A stretch of DNA of 64,000 bases, from contig CAWDQN010000002.1 of assembly GCA_963804495.1 (NCBI GenBank), positions 150,041 to 214,040 on the forward strand. Direction: 5' to 3'. The translations under genes and the position numbers were made by a program. The notes beneath the pieces are model-generated. The model was not told where the DNA came from. It saw nothing but the letters and a program-made list of their open reading frames with translations, and ran no database searches. Source of the stretch: Rhodovastum sp963804495. Lineage in GTDB: Bacteria > Pseudomonadota > Alphaproteobacteria > Acetobacterales > Acetobacteraceae. Positions 16,578 through 26,111 of the stretch are shown one piece after another (the stretch's first letter is position 1; every line of letters starts with the position of its first letter).

Positions 16578-19500
16578 GAATCACCTCCGCCGCCGGCATG
16601 GCCAACGTAGCGGTCACGCCCTCGGGCAGGAAGGCGATGGTTGCCGTTCCACCGAAGTCATACTCGGCGCTTCGCTCGATGACATCTGTGCCGAAGCCTT
16701 TGCGTGTCGGCGGGGCGACCGGCGGGCCACCCGATTCCCGCCACGTCAGCACCAGCCAGTCTTTGCCGTCGCGCAGCTCGAACCTCCAGCCGATGTCCAG
16801 CCGCCCCCGGTCGTTGGCCAAGGCACCGTATTTCGCGGCATTGGTGGCGAGTTCGTGAATGACGATACCAAGAGTGGTGGCCGTTCGCGATGGCAGCGAA
16901 ACCGTCGGTCCTTGCGCCGTGAACCGCTCGCTTTCAGCGAACGCGCTCAATTCCCCCCGCACGAGTTCGTCCAGTCCGACATGCGCCCATTGGTTCGATG
17001 ACAGGATATCGTGGGTCCTGGCCAATCCCGCAAGCCGGTCGTTAAGTTTCACGATGAAGTCGTCGAGCGTGCCACCCCGGCGCGCCATCCTGGTCGCGGT
17101 CGACGACACGACGGCGAGCAGGTTCTTGACGCGATGGTTCAGCTCGGCCACCAGCGCCTGCTGCTGCCCCAGCTCCACCAGCGACGTCACGTTGACGAAG
17201 GTCAGGATAACGCCATCGATCTCGTTGTCGGCCTTCCGGTAGGGCAGCAGGCGCAGCAGGTAGTGGGTCGTGCCGTCGCGGCTGCGCAGCTTGCGCTCCA
17301 GCGGGGCGGCGGTAGCAAGCGTGGTGCGAACGTCGGCGGCCAGATGGCCGTACTCAAGAATGCTGCCGAAATCGAGGATCGAGCGCCCTCGGTCGCCCGG
17401 CAGCAGCTTGAAGATGTCGTTCACCGCCGGGGTGAATGCGCGGATGGCGAGCGTGCTGTCGAGGAACAGCGTGGCGATCCTGGTGCTGTCGAACAGGTTG
17501 CGCAGGTCGTTGTTGGTCCGGTCCAGCTCGACGACCTTGTTGGACAGTTCGGCATTGACGCTGTGCAGCTCTTCGTTGACCGATTGCAGTTCCTCCTTCG
17601 AGGTTTCCAGTTCCTCGTTGGCGGATTGCAGCTCTTCGTTGATCGACAGCATTTCCTCATTGGTTGACCGCAGCTCTTCGAGCGAAATCTGCGACTCGTC
17701 GATCGAGGTTTGCAGCCGCAGGCGCGTGTCGGCCAGTTCCTGCTCCAGATGCTGGATGGCCGCGTCATGGTCGGTCGGCCTGGGACCCGCGTCGGTGCGG
17801 TCCTCGGCCGCGGCCAGCGGGCCGACATCGGTGAGGATGATGAGCCACGCCGTTTCTCCTGCCTCGTCCGGCACCGGTTCGGCGGTCAGATTGATCGTTT
17901 GCGAACCGGCTTGCGTTTGCACGGCGACATCATCGCGGTGCGCCGAGAGGCCGCGCTCCGCCACTTCGTGCAGCAGCGAGCGCAGCGCCAGCCCAAGGCC
18001 CGGGCGCGCCATGGCAAGCAGGTTGCGGGTGGGCGCGCCGTACGCGGGCTCGAGGTATTTCCCCGTCCGAACCGAGAAATGGATCACATCCCAGGCGCGA
18101 TTTACGATGATGTGAGCGGGCGCGTATTTGTCGAGCACGACGGCCTGGCCGGACGCGACGACGTTGCGGCCGCCGGATGCGGCCGCGTTTTGGTCGATGC
18201 GCATGGCGCGGCGTCCGGCGGCAATTTGGTACGGCGCCGGGAAGATGGTCGGACGGCCGGGCAGGTCACGGCGGAGGAAAATGCGGTGTTTCTTGTCCAG
18301 CGGCTCGAACAGCTCGGGGTGATGGCTGGCATGCTCCGACGAGCCCAGAAACAGGAAGCCGCCGTGGCGCAGCGCGTAGTGAAACAGCGGGACGAGTTGC
18401 TTCTGCGTTTCCAGGTTGAGGTAGATTAGCAGGTTGCGGCACGAAATCAGGTCGATCCGCGAGAATGGCGGGTCGCGGATCACGCTGTGGCATGAGAACA
18501 TGCAGATCTCGCGGATCTCCTTGGAGACCGCGAAGCTGCTGCCCTCGGGCACGAAGAACCGCGCCACCCGTTCAGCGGACATGCCGTCGAGCAGCCGCGC
18601 CGGGTAATGGCCCATGCGAGCAACCGCGAGCGCGTTCTCATCCACGTCGCTGGCGAATATCTGCACCCGCACCGGACTGCTGCCGATCTGTTCGCGCAGC
18701 AGAATGGCGATGGAATACGCCTCTTCGCCGGTCGCGCAGCCGGGCACCCAGACCCGGACGGCGTCGCCGGCAGCGCGGCCGTCGAGCAGACGCGGAATGA
18801 CCAGCGCCGCCAAAGCGTCGTACGATTCCATGTCGCGGAAGAAACTGGTCACCCCGATCAGCAACTCGCGGAAGAACAGATGCGCCTCTTGCGGTTCGGC
18901 GCGGAGCAGGGCCATATAGGCTGCAAGGTCGGCGACGCGGCGCACCTGCATGCGGCGCTGCAATCGGCGCAGAAAGGTGCTGGATTTGTAGCCGCTGAAG
19001 TCATGGCCGACCAGCGCTTGCAACAGGGCGCAGAGTTCGCTCTTGGCCGCTTCAAGCTGAGCGCGGGTTGTTTCATTGGGCGTGTCGGCGTCCAGTTGGA
19101 CAGAGCCGAACGCGGCGATGAACTCCGACAGGCGTGCCGGCAGGTCCTGCATCGGCAGCGCTTCGTCCACGAAGCCGGTGGCGACCGCCGCTTCGGGCAT
19201 ACCGTGATGGCCACCCGGGTCACCGTTGAAACGCTGCGCCAGCGTCAGGCCGCCCGCCTCGCGCACCGCCTTCACGCCGATCGCCCCGTCCGTGCCGGTG
19301 CCCGAGAGAATCACCGCAATCGCCCGCCGCGGGACTGCCACGGCGAGCGAGGCGAGCAGGATATCGATCGGATTGCGTTCCTCGCTGCGCTCGGTCAGCG
19401 CGAACCGGTCGTCCGCGATGGTCAGGATCGTGTCCGGGGCGTTCAGGTAGACATGACCGGGCTCGATCGCTTGCCCATCCGCGGCGACCGTCACCGGCAT

Positions 19501-19683
19501 GGTGGTGAAGCGGGCGAGAATGTCCGGCAGCAGGCTGTCGCGGTGGCGGGCAAGATGCGTGACCACCACGAAGGCCGCCGCCAGGCCGGACGGCAGCAAC
19601 TCGAACAGTCGCGAAAGGGCCTCCACGCCGCCGGCGGAGGCGCCGATGCCGACGACCGGAAAACTGCCGGATTGCGAAGCCAC
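16558..19683 (-). CDS. CheB-CheR-PAS-HWE hybrid histidine kinase
   Basis: About 1,041 residues. Order: CheB-type methylesterase (GIGASAGGVEAL; VILSGTGTDGAIGVKAV), CheR methyltransferase (FFRDMESY; VWVPGCATGEEAYSIA; ISCRNLLIYLN), a PAS region, a long coiled coil of STNEEMLSINEELQSANEEL type, another PAS, then an HWE-type kinase with the phospho-acceptor in LVAELNHRVKNLLAV and N box HELATNAAKYGAL. Cytoplasmic; there are no membrane segments. GTG at 19683 has AAAGGGG upstream; TTG at 19704 is the alternative. It is paired with the receiver protein downstream. The input signal is unknown. Confidence 0.9.
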   Translation of the reverse strand: MASQSGSFPVVGIGASAGGVEALSRLFELLPSGLAAAFVVVTHLARHRDSLLPDILARFTTMPVTVAADGQAIEPGHVYLNAPDTILTIADDRFALTERSEERNPIDILLASLAVAVPRRAIAVILSGTGTDGAIGVKAVREAGGLTLAQRFNGDPGGHHGMPEAAVATGFVDEALPMQDLPARLSEFIAAFGSVQLDADTPNETTRAQLEAAKSELCALLQALVGHDFSGYKSSTFLRRLQRRMQVRRVADLAAYMALLRAEPQEAHLFFRELLIGVTSFFRDMESYDALAALVIPRLLDGRAAGDAVRVWVPGCATGEEAYSIAILLREQIGSSPVRVQIFASDVDENALAVARMGHYPARLLDGMSAERVARFFVPEGSSFAVSKEIREICMFSCHSVIRDPPFSRIDLISCRNLLIYLNLETQKQLVPLFHYALRHGGFLFLGSSEHASHHPELFEPLDKKHRIFLRRDLPGRPTIFPAPYQIAAGRRAMRIDQNAAASGGRNVVASGQAVVLDKYAPAHIIVNRAWDVIHFSVRTGKYLEPAYGAPTRNLLAMARPGLGLALRSLLHEVAERGLSAHRDDVAVQTQAGSQTINLTAEPVPDEAGETAWLIILTDVGPLAAAEDRTDAGPRPTDHDAAIQHLEQELADTRLRLQTSIDESQISLEELRSTNEEMLSINEELQSANEELETSKEELQSVNEELHSVNAELSNKVVELDRTNNDLRNLFDSTRIATLFLDSTLAIRAFTPAVNDIFKLLPGDRGRSILDFGSILEYGHLAADVRTTLATAAPLERKLRSRDGTTHYLLRLLPYRKADNEIDGVILTFVNVTSLVELGQQQALVAELNHRVKNLLAVVSSTATRMARRGGTLDDFIVKLNDRLAGLARTHDILSSNQWAHVGLDELVRGELSAFAESERFTAQGPTVSLPSRTATTLGIVIHELATNAAKYGALANDRGRLDIGWRFELRDGKDWLVLTWRESGGPPVAPPTRKGFGTDVIERSAEYDFGGTATIAFLPEGVTATLAMPAAEVIHDVLHA

Positions 19684-19704
19684 CTTGGCCCCTTTCAGAC
19701 GCAA

Positions 19705-20154
19705 GAAAGCTTGTCAGGCCCCCTCAAACAACGATTCTCGATGGATCTCCAAGCACAACCGAGGGCGCACGGCAAGGGTGCATCGTGAGTCGCTCGCGCG
19801 GGCGAAGGGCACCCCCTTTGCTCCACACTCAAGCTGGCGTGACAAATGGCGCCGAAACCGGGAAATGCGCAACCCCATACCGGGGGCGGCAGGCACAGGG
19901 CAATCGGGTGAAGCCGGGTGCCAGGCCACTCCGCGCAAGAAAGCTGCACGGGGAGGCGGAGAGTCGGAGAGAAACCTGTCAGTGATCGCCCTCAGGGGCG
20001 AACTACGCTTGGATATGCCTCTCCAACTCTTCGTCTTCCTGTGCATCTTTTCTTTTTTCGCAATGCACCACAGCGGCCGGCCCGTTCACCCGATTGCCCT
20101 GGGGGCCGCGCCTGATCGCCGGGCGAGGCTTGCGTCGTTTCGCCCCCGGCCCGC
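19705..20154. other. Non-coding gap holding a dispersed repeat
   Basis: No credible gene on either strand. The right half (about 19,941-20,089) is one copy of a roughly 145-base repeat whose inverted copy is at 25,861-25,999. Confidence 0.55.
19941..20089 (+). repeat. Dispersed ~145-bp repeat, copy A
   Basis: Matches the reverse complement of 25,861-25,999. Shared blocks include GGGAGGCGGAGAG, CGCTTGGATA, and a T-rich core (CATCTTTTC, then TTTTTCGCAATGCACCA). Both copies are intergenic and show no terminal inverted repeats or open frame. Confidence 0.7.
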
Positions 20155-20676
20155 CTATCCGCCGTGCTGCTCGCGTCGCCAGTTCGAGGGCGGTTCGAAC
20201 GTCCCGGCCCAGAGTCCGGCGCGGCTTCGCCGGGCTTCCTCCTCCAGGGGCACATAGGATGTGGAATATTGCCGGTACGCCACCGCCCAGCCGGCGCGCA
20301 CCATGGCGGCATTGATGTCCGCCGCGCCGACGCTGCAGGTGGCGACGGTGCGGCCATAGCGGTCCTTATCGCGGGCGTGGCAGGCGACCGCTTGGCCGGC
20401 GATCATGTCCTCCAGGAACCGCTTGGCCACCTGGCCGCAGGCATAGGCGGCGCCGTCGCGCTCGCAGGCCTGGGCACTCTCGGGGGCATCGATGCCGAAC
20501 AGGCGGATGCGGCGCCCGCCCAGGTCCAGCGTATCGCCGTCGACCACGCGGGCGCGGCCGACGATGTCGAGCGTGGTGCCGGGAAGACGGAGGTGAAGCT
20601 GGCCGGTGAGGTTGAGCACGATCAGCAGCATGGCCCCGAGGGCCAGCACGATCAGCAGCGGGTTGGAGCGATTCAT
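20155..20676 (-). CDS. Thermonuclease (SNase-like) family protein
   Basis: 173 residues. One N-terminal membrane or signal helix is followed by a staphylococcal-nuclease OB-fold: RARVVDGDTLDLGGRRIRLFG, with IDAPESAQ after it, and DKDRYGRTVATC. The Asp, Arg and Glu residues used by SNase are all present (R of IRLFG, E of APES, R of RYGR). Likely a membrane-anchored or exported nuclease. Confidence 0.88.
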   Translation of the reverse strand: MNRSNPLLIVLALGAMLLIVLNLTGQLHLRLPGTTLDIVGRARVVDGDTLDLGGRRIRLFGIDAPESAQACERDGAAYACGQVAKRFLEDMIAGQAVACHARDKDRYGRTVATCSVGAADINAAMVRAGWAVAYRQYSTSYVPLEEEARRSRAGLWAGTFEPPSNWRREQHGG

Positions 20677-20955
20677 GCCGCGGTTTTGTCCGGACGTCCG
20701 GTCATGGGTGTCGCCTCGGGGTGTGCAGTGATGGCATCTCCCTTAGCGCGGCGGCCGGAGTAGGGCCAGACGCGGCCGGATCGGGGCATTGCCGCGCCCG
20801 CCGAGTCTGTCGTCGCGTCGACGCAACAACGGCCTCTGGTTCAGTTGCCTCGGCGTGCGGCCCTTGGTTGTGCTTGCACGTGCACGCCCGAATGGCGACT
20901 TTGCGTGCCTGCTGTCGAGCGCCGGGAGTTGGAGCGATAGCGCGGGAGTGTCTGC

Positions 20956-21255
20956 ATGCGACAGGCTAGTTTGACCGGATTGGCGCTGACGCTGAGTGTT
21001 TTCGGCCTGGCCGCTCATGCCAGTGACCAGCTGCCGCCCCAGCCTCTCGCCGCCGTCTCGCCCACGTCAGCCCCCGCGCCGGCGCCGCAGTTCACCCCGG
21101 CCCCGGTCCCGTCGCACGCGTTCAATGGCGGGTCATCGACTCAGGCCCATCCGCCCGGCGCGCCATTGGCCCCGGGCAGCGCGCGGCTGCGTCTCAACGG
21201 CAGCGTGACCAGTTATATCGGTGTCGGCGCGGACAGTGGCCGCAACGGGCGATGA
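20956..21255 (+). CDS. Small secreted proline-rich protein, unknown
   Basis: 99 residues: signal peptide (LTGLALTLSVFGLAAHAS) then a Pro/Ala-rich stretch and a short C-terminal segment LRLNGSVTSYIGVGAD. Not recognised. The clear signal peptide and codon usage support it as real. It is convergent with otsA. Confidence 0.55.
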   Translation: MRQASLTGLALTLSVFGLAAHASDQLPPQPLAAVSPTSAPAPAPQFTPAPVPSHAFNGGSSTQAHPPGAPLAPGSARLRLNGSVTSYIGVGADSGRNGR

Positions 21256-21311
21256 TCCGATGGTCCGCAGGGTTCATCGGCACGCCGGATCAGGCCCGTT
21301 AAGCCACCGTC

Positions 21312-22838
21312 TTAATTCAGCACCCGCCCCGGCTTCACCAGTTCCGCCAGCACCGCCGGCTCCAGCTCCGCTCCCACCCGCTCCAGCGACAGCCGCGCCG
21401 GCGGGCGCGGACGCTCGATGGACGAGGCTGGCACCACCGTCAGCGGCGGCTTGGCCGGACGCAGCGCCGAGGCGCGCAGCAGCGCCGCCACGAACGACCG
21501 GCCCCAGACCAGCGGCGAGCGATGCTCGATGGCTGCCCACAGCGCCCGCCAGCGCGCCTGCCGCTCCTCCAGCCCCATGCGCAGCGCCGCATCCATCGCG
21601 TCCGCCATGGCGTCGGGGTCGTGCGGGTTGACCAGCAGCGCCGCCTCCAGTTGCCGGGCCGCGCCGGCGAAGCGCGACAGCACCAGCACGCCGGGATCGG
21701 CGGGGTCCTGGGCGGCGACGAATTCCTTGGCCACCAGATTCATGCCATCGCGCAGCGGCGTCACCAGCCCCACCCGCGCCTGCCGCATGGTGCCGGCCAC
21801 GATGGCGCGGTCCACGCCATGCGCCACCATCCGCAGCGGCTGCCAGTCCGGCTCGCCTACATCGGCGTTCAGCGCCCCGGACTCGCGGTCCAGCGCCGCC
21901 CGCAGCGCGCGGTAGCAGTCCACGTCCTTGCGCGACATCGCCGCGATCTGCAGCATGGTCACGTGACCGCGCCAGTCCTGCCGCTTTTCCAGCAACCGGC
22001 GCAGCCCGGCTAGGCGCTGCAGCAGCCCCTTGGTGGGGTCCAGCCGTTCCACGCCCAGGATCAGCCGCTGCCCGTCCAGACTGCGCCGCAGCCGGCGCGC
22101 GGCCGGAGTGTCGGCCATGCCGGCGGCGGTGCGGGCAAAGGCGCGCGCCTCGATTTCCACCGGGAATACGCCGAGGCGCACCCGCCGCCCGGCGAAGAAC
22201 AGCGAGTTGTTCGGCCCGCGCACCGCGCCCGCCAGCATCTGCGCGGCGGCGGCGAAATTGGCCAGGTCGTTGTCGGTCTGAAAACCGATCAGATCGGCGG
22301 CCAGCAGGTCGCGCACCAGCTCGGTCATTTCGGGCGCCGCCGCCAGCACGTCGGGGGCGCAGAACGGGATGTGCAGGAAAAACCCGACCGGATTGCGCAC
22401 GCCGCGTGCCCGCAGCGCCGAGGGCAGCGGCATCAGATGGTAGTCGTGCACCCAGATCAGGTCGGTCGGCCGCAGCAGCGGCTGCAGGCCGGCGGCCATG
22501 CGCGCATTGACCTCGCGATAGACGCGGGCGTCGCGCCGATCGTACCGCATCAGCTCCGGCATGGTGTGCAGCAGCGGCCACAGCACCCCGTTGGAAAAGG
22601 CGTTGTAGTAGCGATCGTGCTCGTCCTGAGTGAGGTCGATGGTGGCGTATTCCACCCCGCCCGCCCGCTCGACCATGGCCGCCCGGCCAGCGCCGGACGG
22701 CACCACCGCGCCGCTCCAGCCAAACCAGAGGCCGCCGCGTTTTTCCATCAGCCCATCCAGGGCGACAGCCAGTCCGCCGGCCTGGGTTCCAGCCGAAGGG
22801 GCCGGTACCCGGTTGGACACGACGACGAGGCGGTTCAT
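21312..22838 (-). CDS. otsA: Trehalose-6-phosphate synthase
   Basis: 508 residues, GT20 family. It transfers glucose from UDP-glucose to glucose-6-phosphate to give trehalose-6-phosphate. Visible motifs: RLVVVSNRVP at the start, the GGLAVAL loop, WVHDYHLMPLPSALR near residue 130, FFLHIPF, LGVERLDPTKGL near residue 258, and ATPLRDGMNLVAKEFVAAQ-type region near 355. The C-terminus past about residue 460 is a Pro-rich tail. No otsB phosphatase is adjacent. Confidence 0.94.
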   Translation of the reverse strand: MNRLVVVSNRVPAPSAGTQAGGLAVALDGLMEKRGGLWFGWSGAVVPSGAGRAAMVERAGGVEYATIDLTQDEHDRYYNAFSNGVLWPLLHTMPELMRYDRRDARVYREVNARMAAGLQPLLRPTDLIWVHDYHLMPLPSALRARGVRNPVGFFLHIPFCAPDVLAAAPEMTELVRDLLAADLIGFQTDNDLANFAAAAQMLAGAVRGPNNSLFFAGRRVRLGVFPVEIEARAFARTAAGMADTPAARRLRRSLDGQRLILGVERLDPTKGLLQRLAGLRRLLEKRQDWRGHVTMLQIAAMSRKDVDCYRALRAALDRESGALNADVGEPDWQPLRMVAHGVDRAIVAGTMRQARVGLVTPLRDGMNLVAKEFVAAQDPADPGVLVLSRFAGAARQLEAALLVNPHDPDAMADAMDAALRMGLEERQARWRALWAAIEHRSPLVWGRSFVAALLRASALRPAKPPLTVVPASSIERPRPPARLSLERVGAELEPAVLAELVKPGRVLN

Positions 22839-22981
22839 GTGACCTCCAGCGGCGAGGTGGGCAGGGGGATGACCAGACCGGTCATCCAGCGCCGCCCGGC
22901 ACTCCAGCCGCGTTCCAAGTTGCGGGCGATACCGCCCCTGACATCCGAGTAACCCGGCGCTGTGTTACAGCGCGGACACAT
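22835..22981 (-). CDS. Possible 48-residue ORF coupled to otsA
   Basis: It opens MCPRCN and its stop overlaps the otsA start (ATGA), which hints at translational coupling. It has no recognised domain and could be chance. A hairpin GCGCTGT-GTT-ACAGCGC overlaps its 5' end. Confidence 0.25.
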   Translation of the reverse strand: MCPRCNTAPGYSDVRGGIARNLERGWSAGRRWMTGLVIPLPTSPLEVT

Positions 22982-23325
22982 AACCGAGGTTCCCGAACCT
23001 GTGATCGAGCACGCGGACGTGATCGGCAGCGGCCCGGGCGCCGCCGGTTCTCCCTTGCGCGCACCTCTGCCTGCCCTCACGGGGGTCCGGTCGTGCGCGC
23101 CGGTCTCCCGCGCGCCGGCCAGGCTTGTGAGGATGCGGCAGCGGGGGCGATGCAACAGGGGCTCCTTCATGTGCGAGCGGCACGAGCGTGATTTCCCAGT
23201 TGCGCATGGCAAGATTACGGCGAAGAATCCGCCACCCTGCCACACCTGTGGCGGGGCGCCCGCCGCCTGGTTTTCTGCATGCTTAACCGACCCGGCACCT
23301 CTGGTTTTTCCCCGCCGCCGATGGG
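22982..23325. other. Gap between otsA and M20 amidohydrolase genes
   Basis: GC-rich with no convincing gene. It should carry the otsA promoter and that of the divergent amidohydrolase. No repeat or RNA gene recognised. Confidence 0.4.
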
Positions 23326-24495
23326 ATGCTGCCGGGCATGGACGACACTGCGGATCGCACCCTGGCCGAAACCCTTGCCGGATGGCGCCGGCATTTGCAT
23401 GCGAACCCCGAACTGTCGCTGCAGGAGACGCAAACCGCCGCCTTCGTCTGCGCCCGGCTGTCCGAGCTCGGCATTCCCTACGTCGCCGGGGTGGGCGGGA
23501 CCGGCGTGGTGGCCACGCTGTCGCGCGGCGCATCCAACCGCAGCGTCGGCCTACGCGCCGACATGGACGCCCTGCCGATCACGGAGGCCACCTGCCTGCC
23601 ATACGCCTCGCGCACTCCCGGCGTGATGCATGCCTGCGGCCACGACGGCCACACGGTCAGCCTGCTCGGTGCGGCGGCGCTGCTGGTGCGCGACCCGCAC
23701 TGGACCGGCACCGTGCAACTGGTGTTCCAGCCGGCCGAAGAAGGCTTCGGCGGAGCCGCCGCCATGCTGGCCGACGGGCTGCTGGAGCGCTTCCCGATGG
23801 AGCGCATCTTCGCCTATCACAACTGGCCGGGCCTGGAGGCGGGCACGGTGGCCGTGCATGACGGTCCGGTGATGGCCGGCGGTGCCCCCCTACGCATCAC
23901 CCTTCACGGCCAGGCCGGTCATGCCGGCATGCCGCATCTGACCCGCGACCCGATGCTGGCGGCCGGGCATTTGCTGGTGGCGCTGCAATCGGTGGTGTCG
24001 CGCAGCATCGACCCGCTGGAATCGGCGGTGGTGTCGATCTGCATGATCGAGGGCGGCGGGGCCAACAACCAGATCCCCTCCGTGGTGCGGCTGAGCGGCA
24101 CGGTGCGCGCCTTCACGCCGGCCGTGCGCGCGCAGGTAGATGCCGCGATCGCCCGGGTGGTGGACGGCATTGCCGCCACCTTCGGCATCCGGGCGGAGCT
24201 GGACCAGCCGTCCGGCATCCCCCCCACCGTGAACCACCGCGCCGAGGCGGACATCACCGCGGCAGCGGTGCGCGAGGTCGGCCTGGCTGTACAGCGCGAC
24301 CTGGCACCGGCGATGACCAGCGAGGATTTCGGTCTTTACCTGCAGCAGCGGCCGGGGGCGTTCCTGTGGATGGGCAACGGGGGCGCGTCAGCCGAGCTGC
24401 ATACGCCCGCGTATGATTTCAACGATTCTATTCTTCTCTCTGCCGCCACAGCCCTGGCCGGCGTTGCCCGGCTGGCGTTGCGGGAGGGGGCGTAG
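23326..24495 (+). CDS. M20-family amidohydrolase
   Basis: 389 residues, related to N-acyl-amino-acid hydrolases and hippurate hydrolases. Metal-binding HACGHDGHTVSLLG is near residue 100, FQPAEEGFGGA near 138, and TSEDFGLYLQ near 340. It removes acyl groups from amino acids or similar amides; the specific substrate is not readable. ATG at 23338 is an alternative start. It is a single gene divergent from otsA. Confidence 0.9.
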   Translation: MLPGMDDTADRTLAETLAGWRRHLHANPELSLQETQTAAFVCARLSELGIPYVAGVGGTGVVATLSRGASNRSVGLRADMDALPITEATCLPYASRTPGVMHACGHDGHTVSLLGAAALLVRDPHWTGTVQLVFQPAEEGFGGAAAMLADGLLERFPMERIFAYHNWPGLEAGTVAVHDGPVMAGGAPLRITLHGQAGHAGMPHLTRDPMLAAGHLLVALQSVVSRSIDPLESAVVSICMIEGGGANNQIPSVVRLSGTVRAFTPAVRAQVDAAIARVVDGIAATFGIRAELDQPSGIPPTVNHRAEADITAAAVREVGLAVQRDLAPAMTSEDFGLYLQQRPGAFLWMGNGGASAELHTPAYDFNDSILLSAATALAGVARLALREGA

Positions 24496-24529
24496 GGCGG
24501 GTCGGCGAAACGGGCGCCTTGCTCCTATG

Positions 24530-24668
24530 GGGGCGTTGCCCCCAACCCCACCAAGGGCTTTGCCCCTGGACCCCACCAAGGGGCGTAGCCCCTTGGAACC
24601 CTTAACGAATGGGCTCCAAGGGCCTCTCGGCCCTTGGCAGGTCCAGGGCAGAGCCCTGGCCTTCCTGC
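24530..24668. repeat. Palindromic intergenic repeat, copy 3 (extended)
   Basis: Contains the CCAAGGGCC-TCTC-GGCCCTTGG hairpin (from 24,615) and CCAGGGC-AGA-GCCCTGG (from 24,643), preceded by related units (GCCCCTGGACCCCACCAAGG). It fills the gap between convergent genes. Confidence 0.75.
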
Positions 24669-25733
24669 CTACATTCCCGACGTCTCCGCCTCCTCCGCCA
24701 TCCACGCGTTCAACAGCGTGTAGCCAACCGCCAGCACCACCGGCCCGAGAAAAATTCCCAGCAGCCCGGTCGCCATCAGCCCGCCAATCACCCCAGCGAG
24801 TATCAGCAGCATCGGCAAATCCGCTCCTTTGCTGATCAGCCACGGCCGCAAAACATTGTCCATCGTCATGGCGACGGCGGCGAAGCCCACCAGTACCGTC
24901 GCCCATAACGTGTCGCCAATGTAATACATCCACACCACTGCCGGAACCAGCACCAGGCCGGGGCCGACCTGGACCAGGCAAAGCATGAACATGATCGCCG
25001 TCAGCACCGGCGCGAACGGAACCCCTACCACCGCCAGTCCGACGCCACCCAGCACGCTCTGCGCCACCGCAGTCACCACCACCCCCAACGCCACGCCGCG
25101 AATCGCCCCGCCGGCCAGTCGCACCGCCGCCTCGCCGCGCTCGCCGCCCAGCCGCCGGCCGAAGCGCAGCACGCCGGCCCCAGCCCTTTCGCCGCCGGCA
25201 TACATCACCGCGGCAATCGCCACGGTCAGCAGGAACTGCAGGAACATCGCTCCCAGACTACCGACGGCCGAGGCGAACCATTGCGTCAGTTGCCCGGCAT
25301 AGGGCGTCAGCTTCGCGGCCAGTCCCTGCGGTCCGCCGGCGGCGAGTTGCTCCCAGCCACGCGCGGCCCGCGCCCCCACCAGCGGCACATGCGCCAGCCA
25401 GTGCGGCGGCGGCGGCATTTGCAACGACAGGACCGTCCGCACCAGCCCGGCGATATCGTCCAGATTGTCCAGGATCGTGCTGACCGCCAGCCAGAATGGC
25501 AGGATCAGCACCAGCAGTAACGCCAGCGTCATGACCATCACTGCCACAGCGCGCCGGTTGCCGGCATAATGCTGTACCCGCAGCATCAGCGGCCAAGTGG
25601 CTATGACCAGAGTCGCCGCCCAGATGACCGATGGCAGGAACGGTTGCAACACCAGGAAGCTGGCCGCGATCAGCCCGCCGATGAAAAGCACGGCGAGCGT
25701 CGTGCGGCTGAGATCCTGGTGCGGACGCGACAT
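24669..25733 (-). CDS. AI-2E family (PerM/YdiK-like) membrane protein
   Basis: 354 residues with about eight membrane segments: two at the N-terminus, a third around residue 55-75, an extracytoplasmic stretch, then a group from about 160 onward ending FLGPVVLAVGYTLL. This is the layout of the AI-2E/PerM family; most members have no known substrate. ATG at 25733. Confidence 0.87.
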   Translation of the reverse strand: MSRPHQDLSRTTLAVLFIGGLIAASFLVLQPFLPSVIWAATLVIATWPLMLRVQHYAGNRRAVAVMVMTLALLLVLILPFWLAVSTILDNLDDIAGLVRTVLSLQMPPPPHWLAHVPLVGARAARGWEQLAAGGPQGLAAKLTPYAGQLTQWFASAVGSLGAMFLQFLLTVAIAAVMYAGGERAGAGVLRFGRRLGGERGEAAVRLAGGAIRGVALGVVVTAVAQSVLGGVGLAVVGVPFAPVLTAIMFMLCLVQVGPGLVLVPAVVWMYYIGDTLWATVLVGFAAVAMTMDNVLRPWLISKGADLPMLLILAGVIGGLMATGLLGIFLGPVVLAVGYTLLNAWMAEEAETSGM

Positions 25734-26111
25734 GCCACTCCGCCCTCCCGGACCGGGATGACACCGAAACAACAGGCCGGCTTTCCGGCCCGTCGCCGGC
25801 ATAGCCGTACGCCGGCCGCCCTTCAACGCTTCCGGATGGGGCGACCTGGGCACTCGGCTGAACGGCCCGACCGCGCTGGTGCATTGCGAAAAAGGAAAAG
25901 ATGCGGAGAAGGAAGGAGAGACGTATCCAAGCGCCGTGCGACCCAGCCTCCGATCGTAGAGTGGTTCTCTCTGTCTCTCCGCCTCCCTGTGTCGCTTTCC
26001 GGCCTGGCGTGCCGACCCGCCGCGACCGTTGCGCCTGTCAGATTTCCGTGTACGCTTATCGCGCAGAAGCGGGGAATTCCCGCTGACCTGGCGAGTTAGC
26101 GTTGGGATCAC
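25734..26111. other. Gap with dispersed repeat
   Basis: Between the divergent permease and the 26,112 gene. No credible gene. Positions 25,861-25,999 are the inverted copy of the repeat at 19,941-20,089. Confidence 0.5.
25861..25999 (-). repeat. Dispersed ~145-bp repeat, copy B
   Basis: Reverse complement aligns along its length with 19,941-20,089 with scattered differences and a small length change in the middle. Confidence 0.7.

Noticed and set aside
16558..16860. Separate small genes opposite the kinase C-terminus
   Set aside because: Short antisense frames with no ribosome sites or domain similarity.
23160..23330. A + strand frame MCERHERDFPVAHGK with Cys pairs before the M20 gene
   Set aside because: It runs on into the M20 gene in the wrong frame and has no ribosome site.
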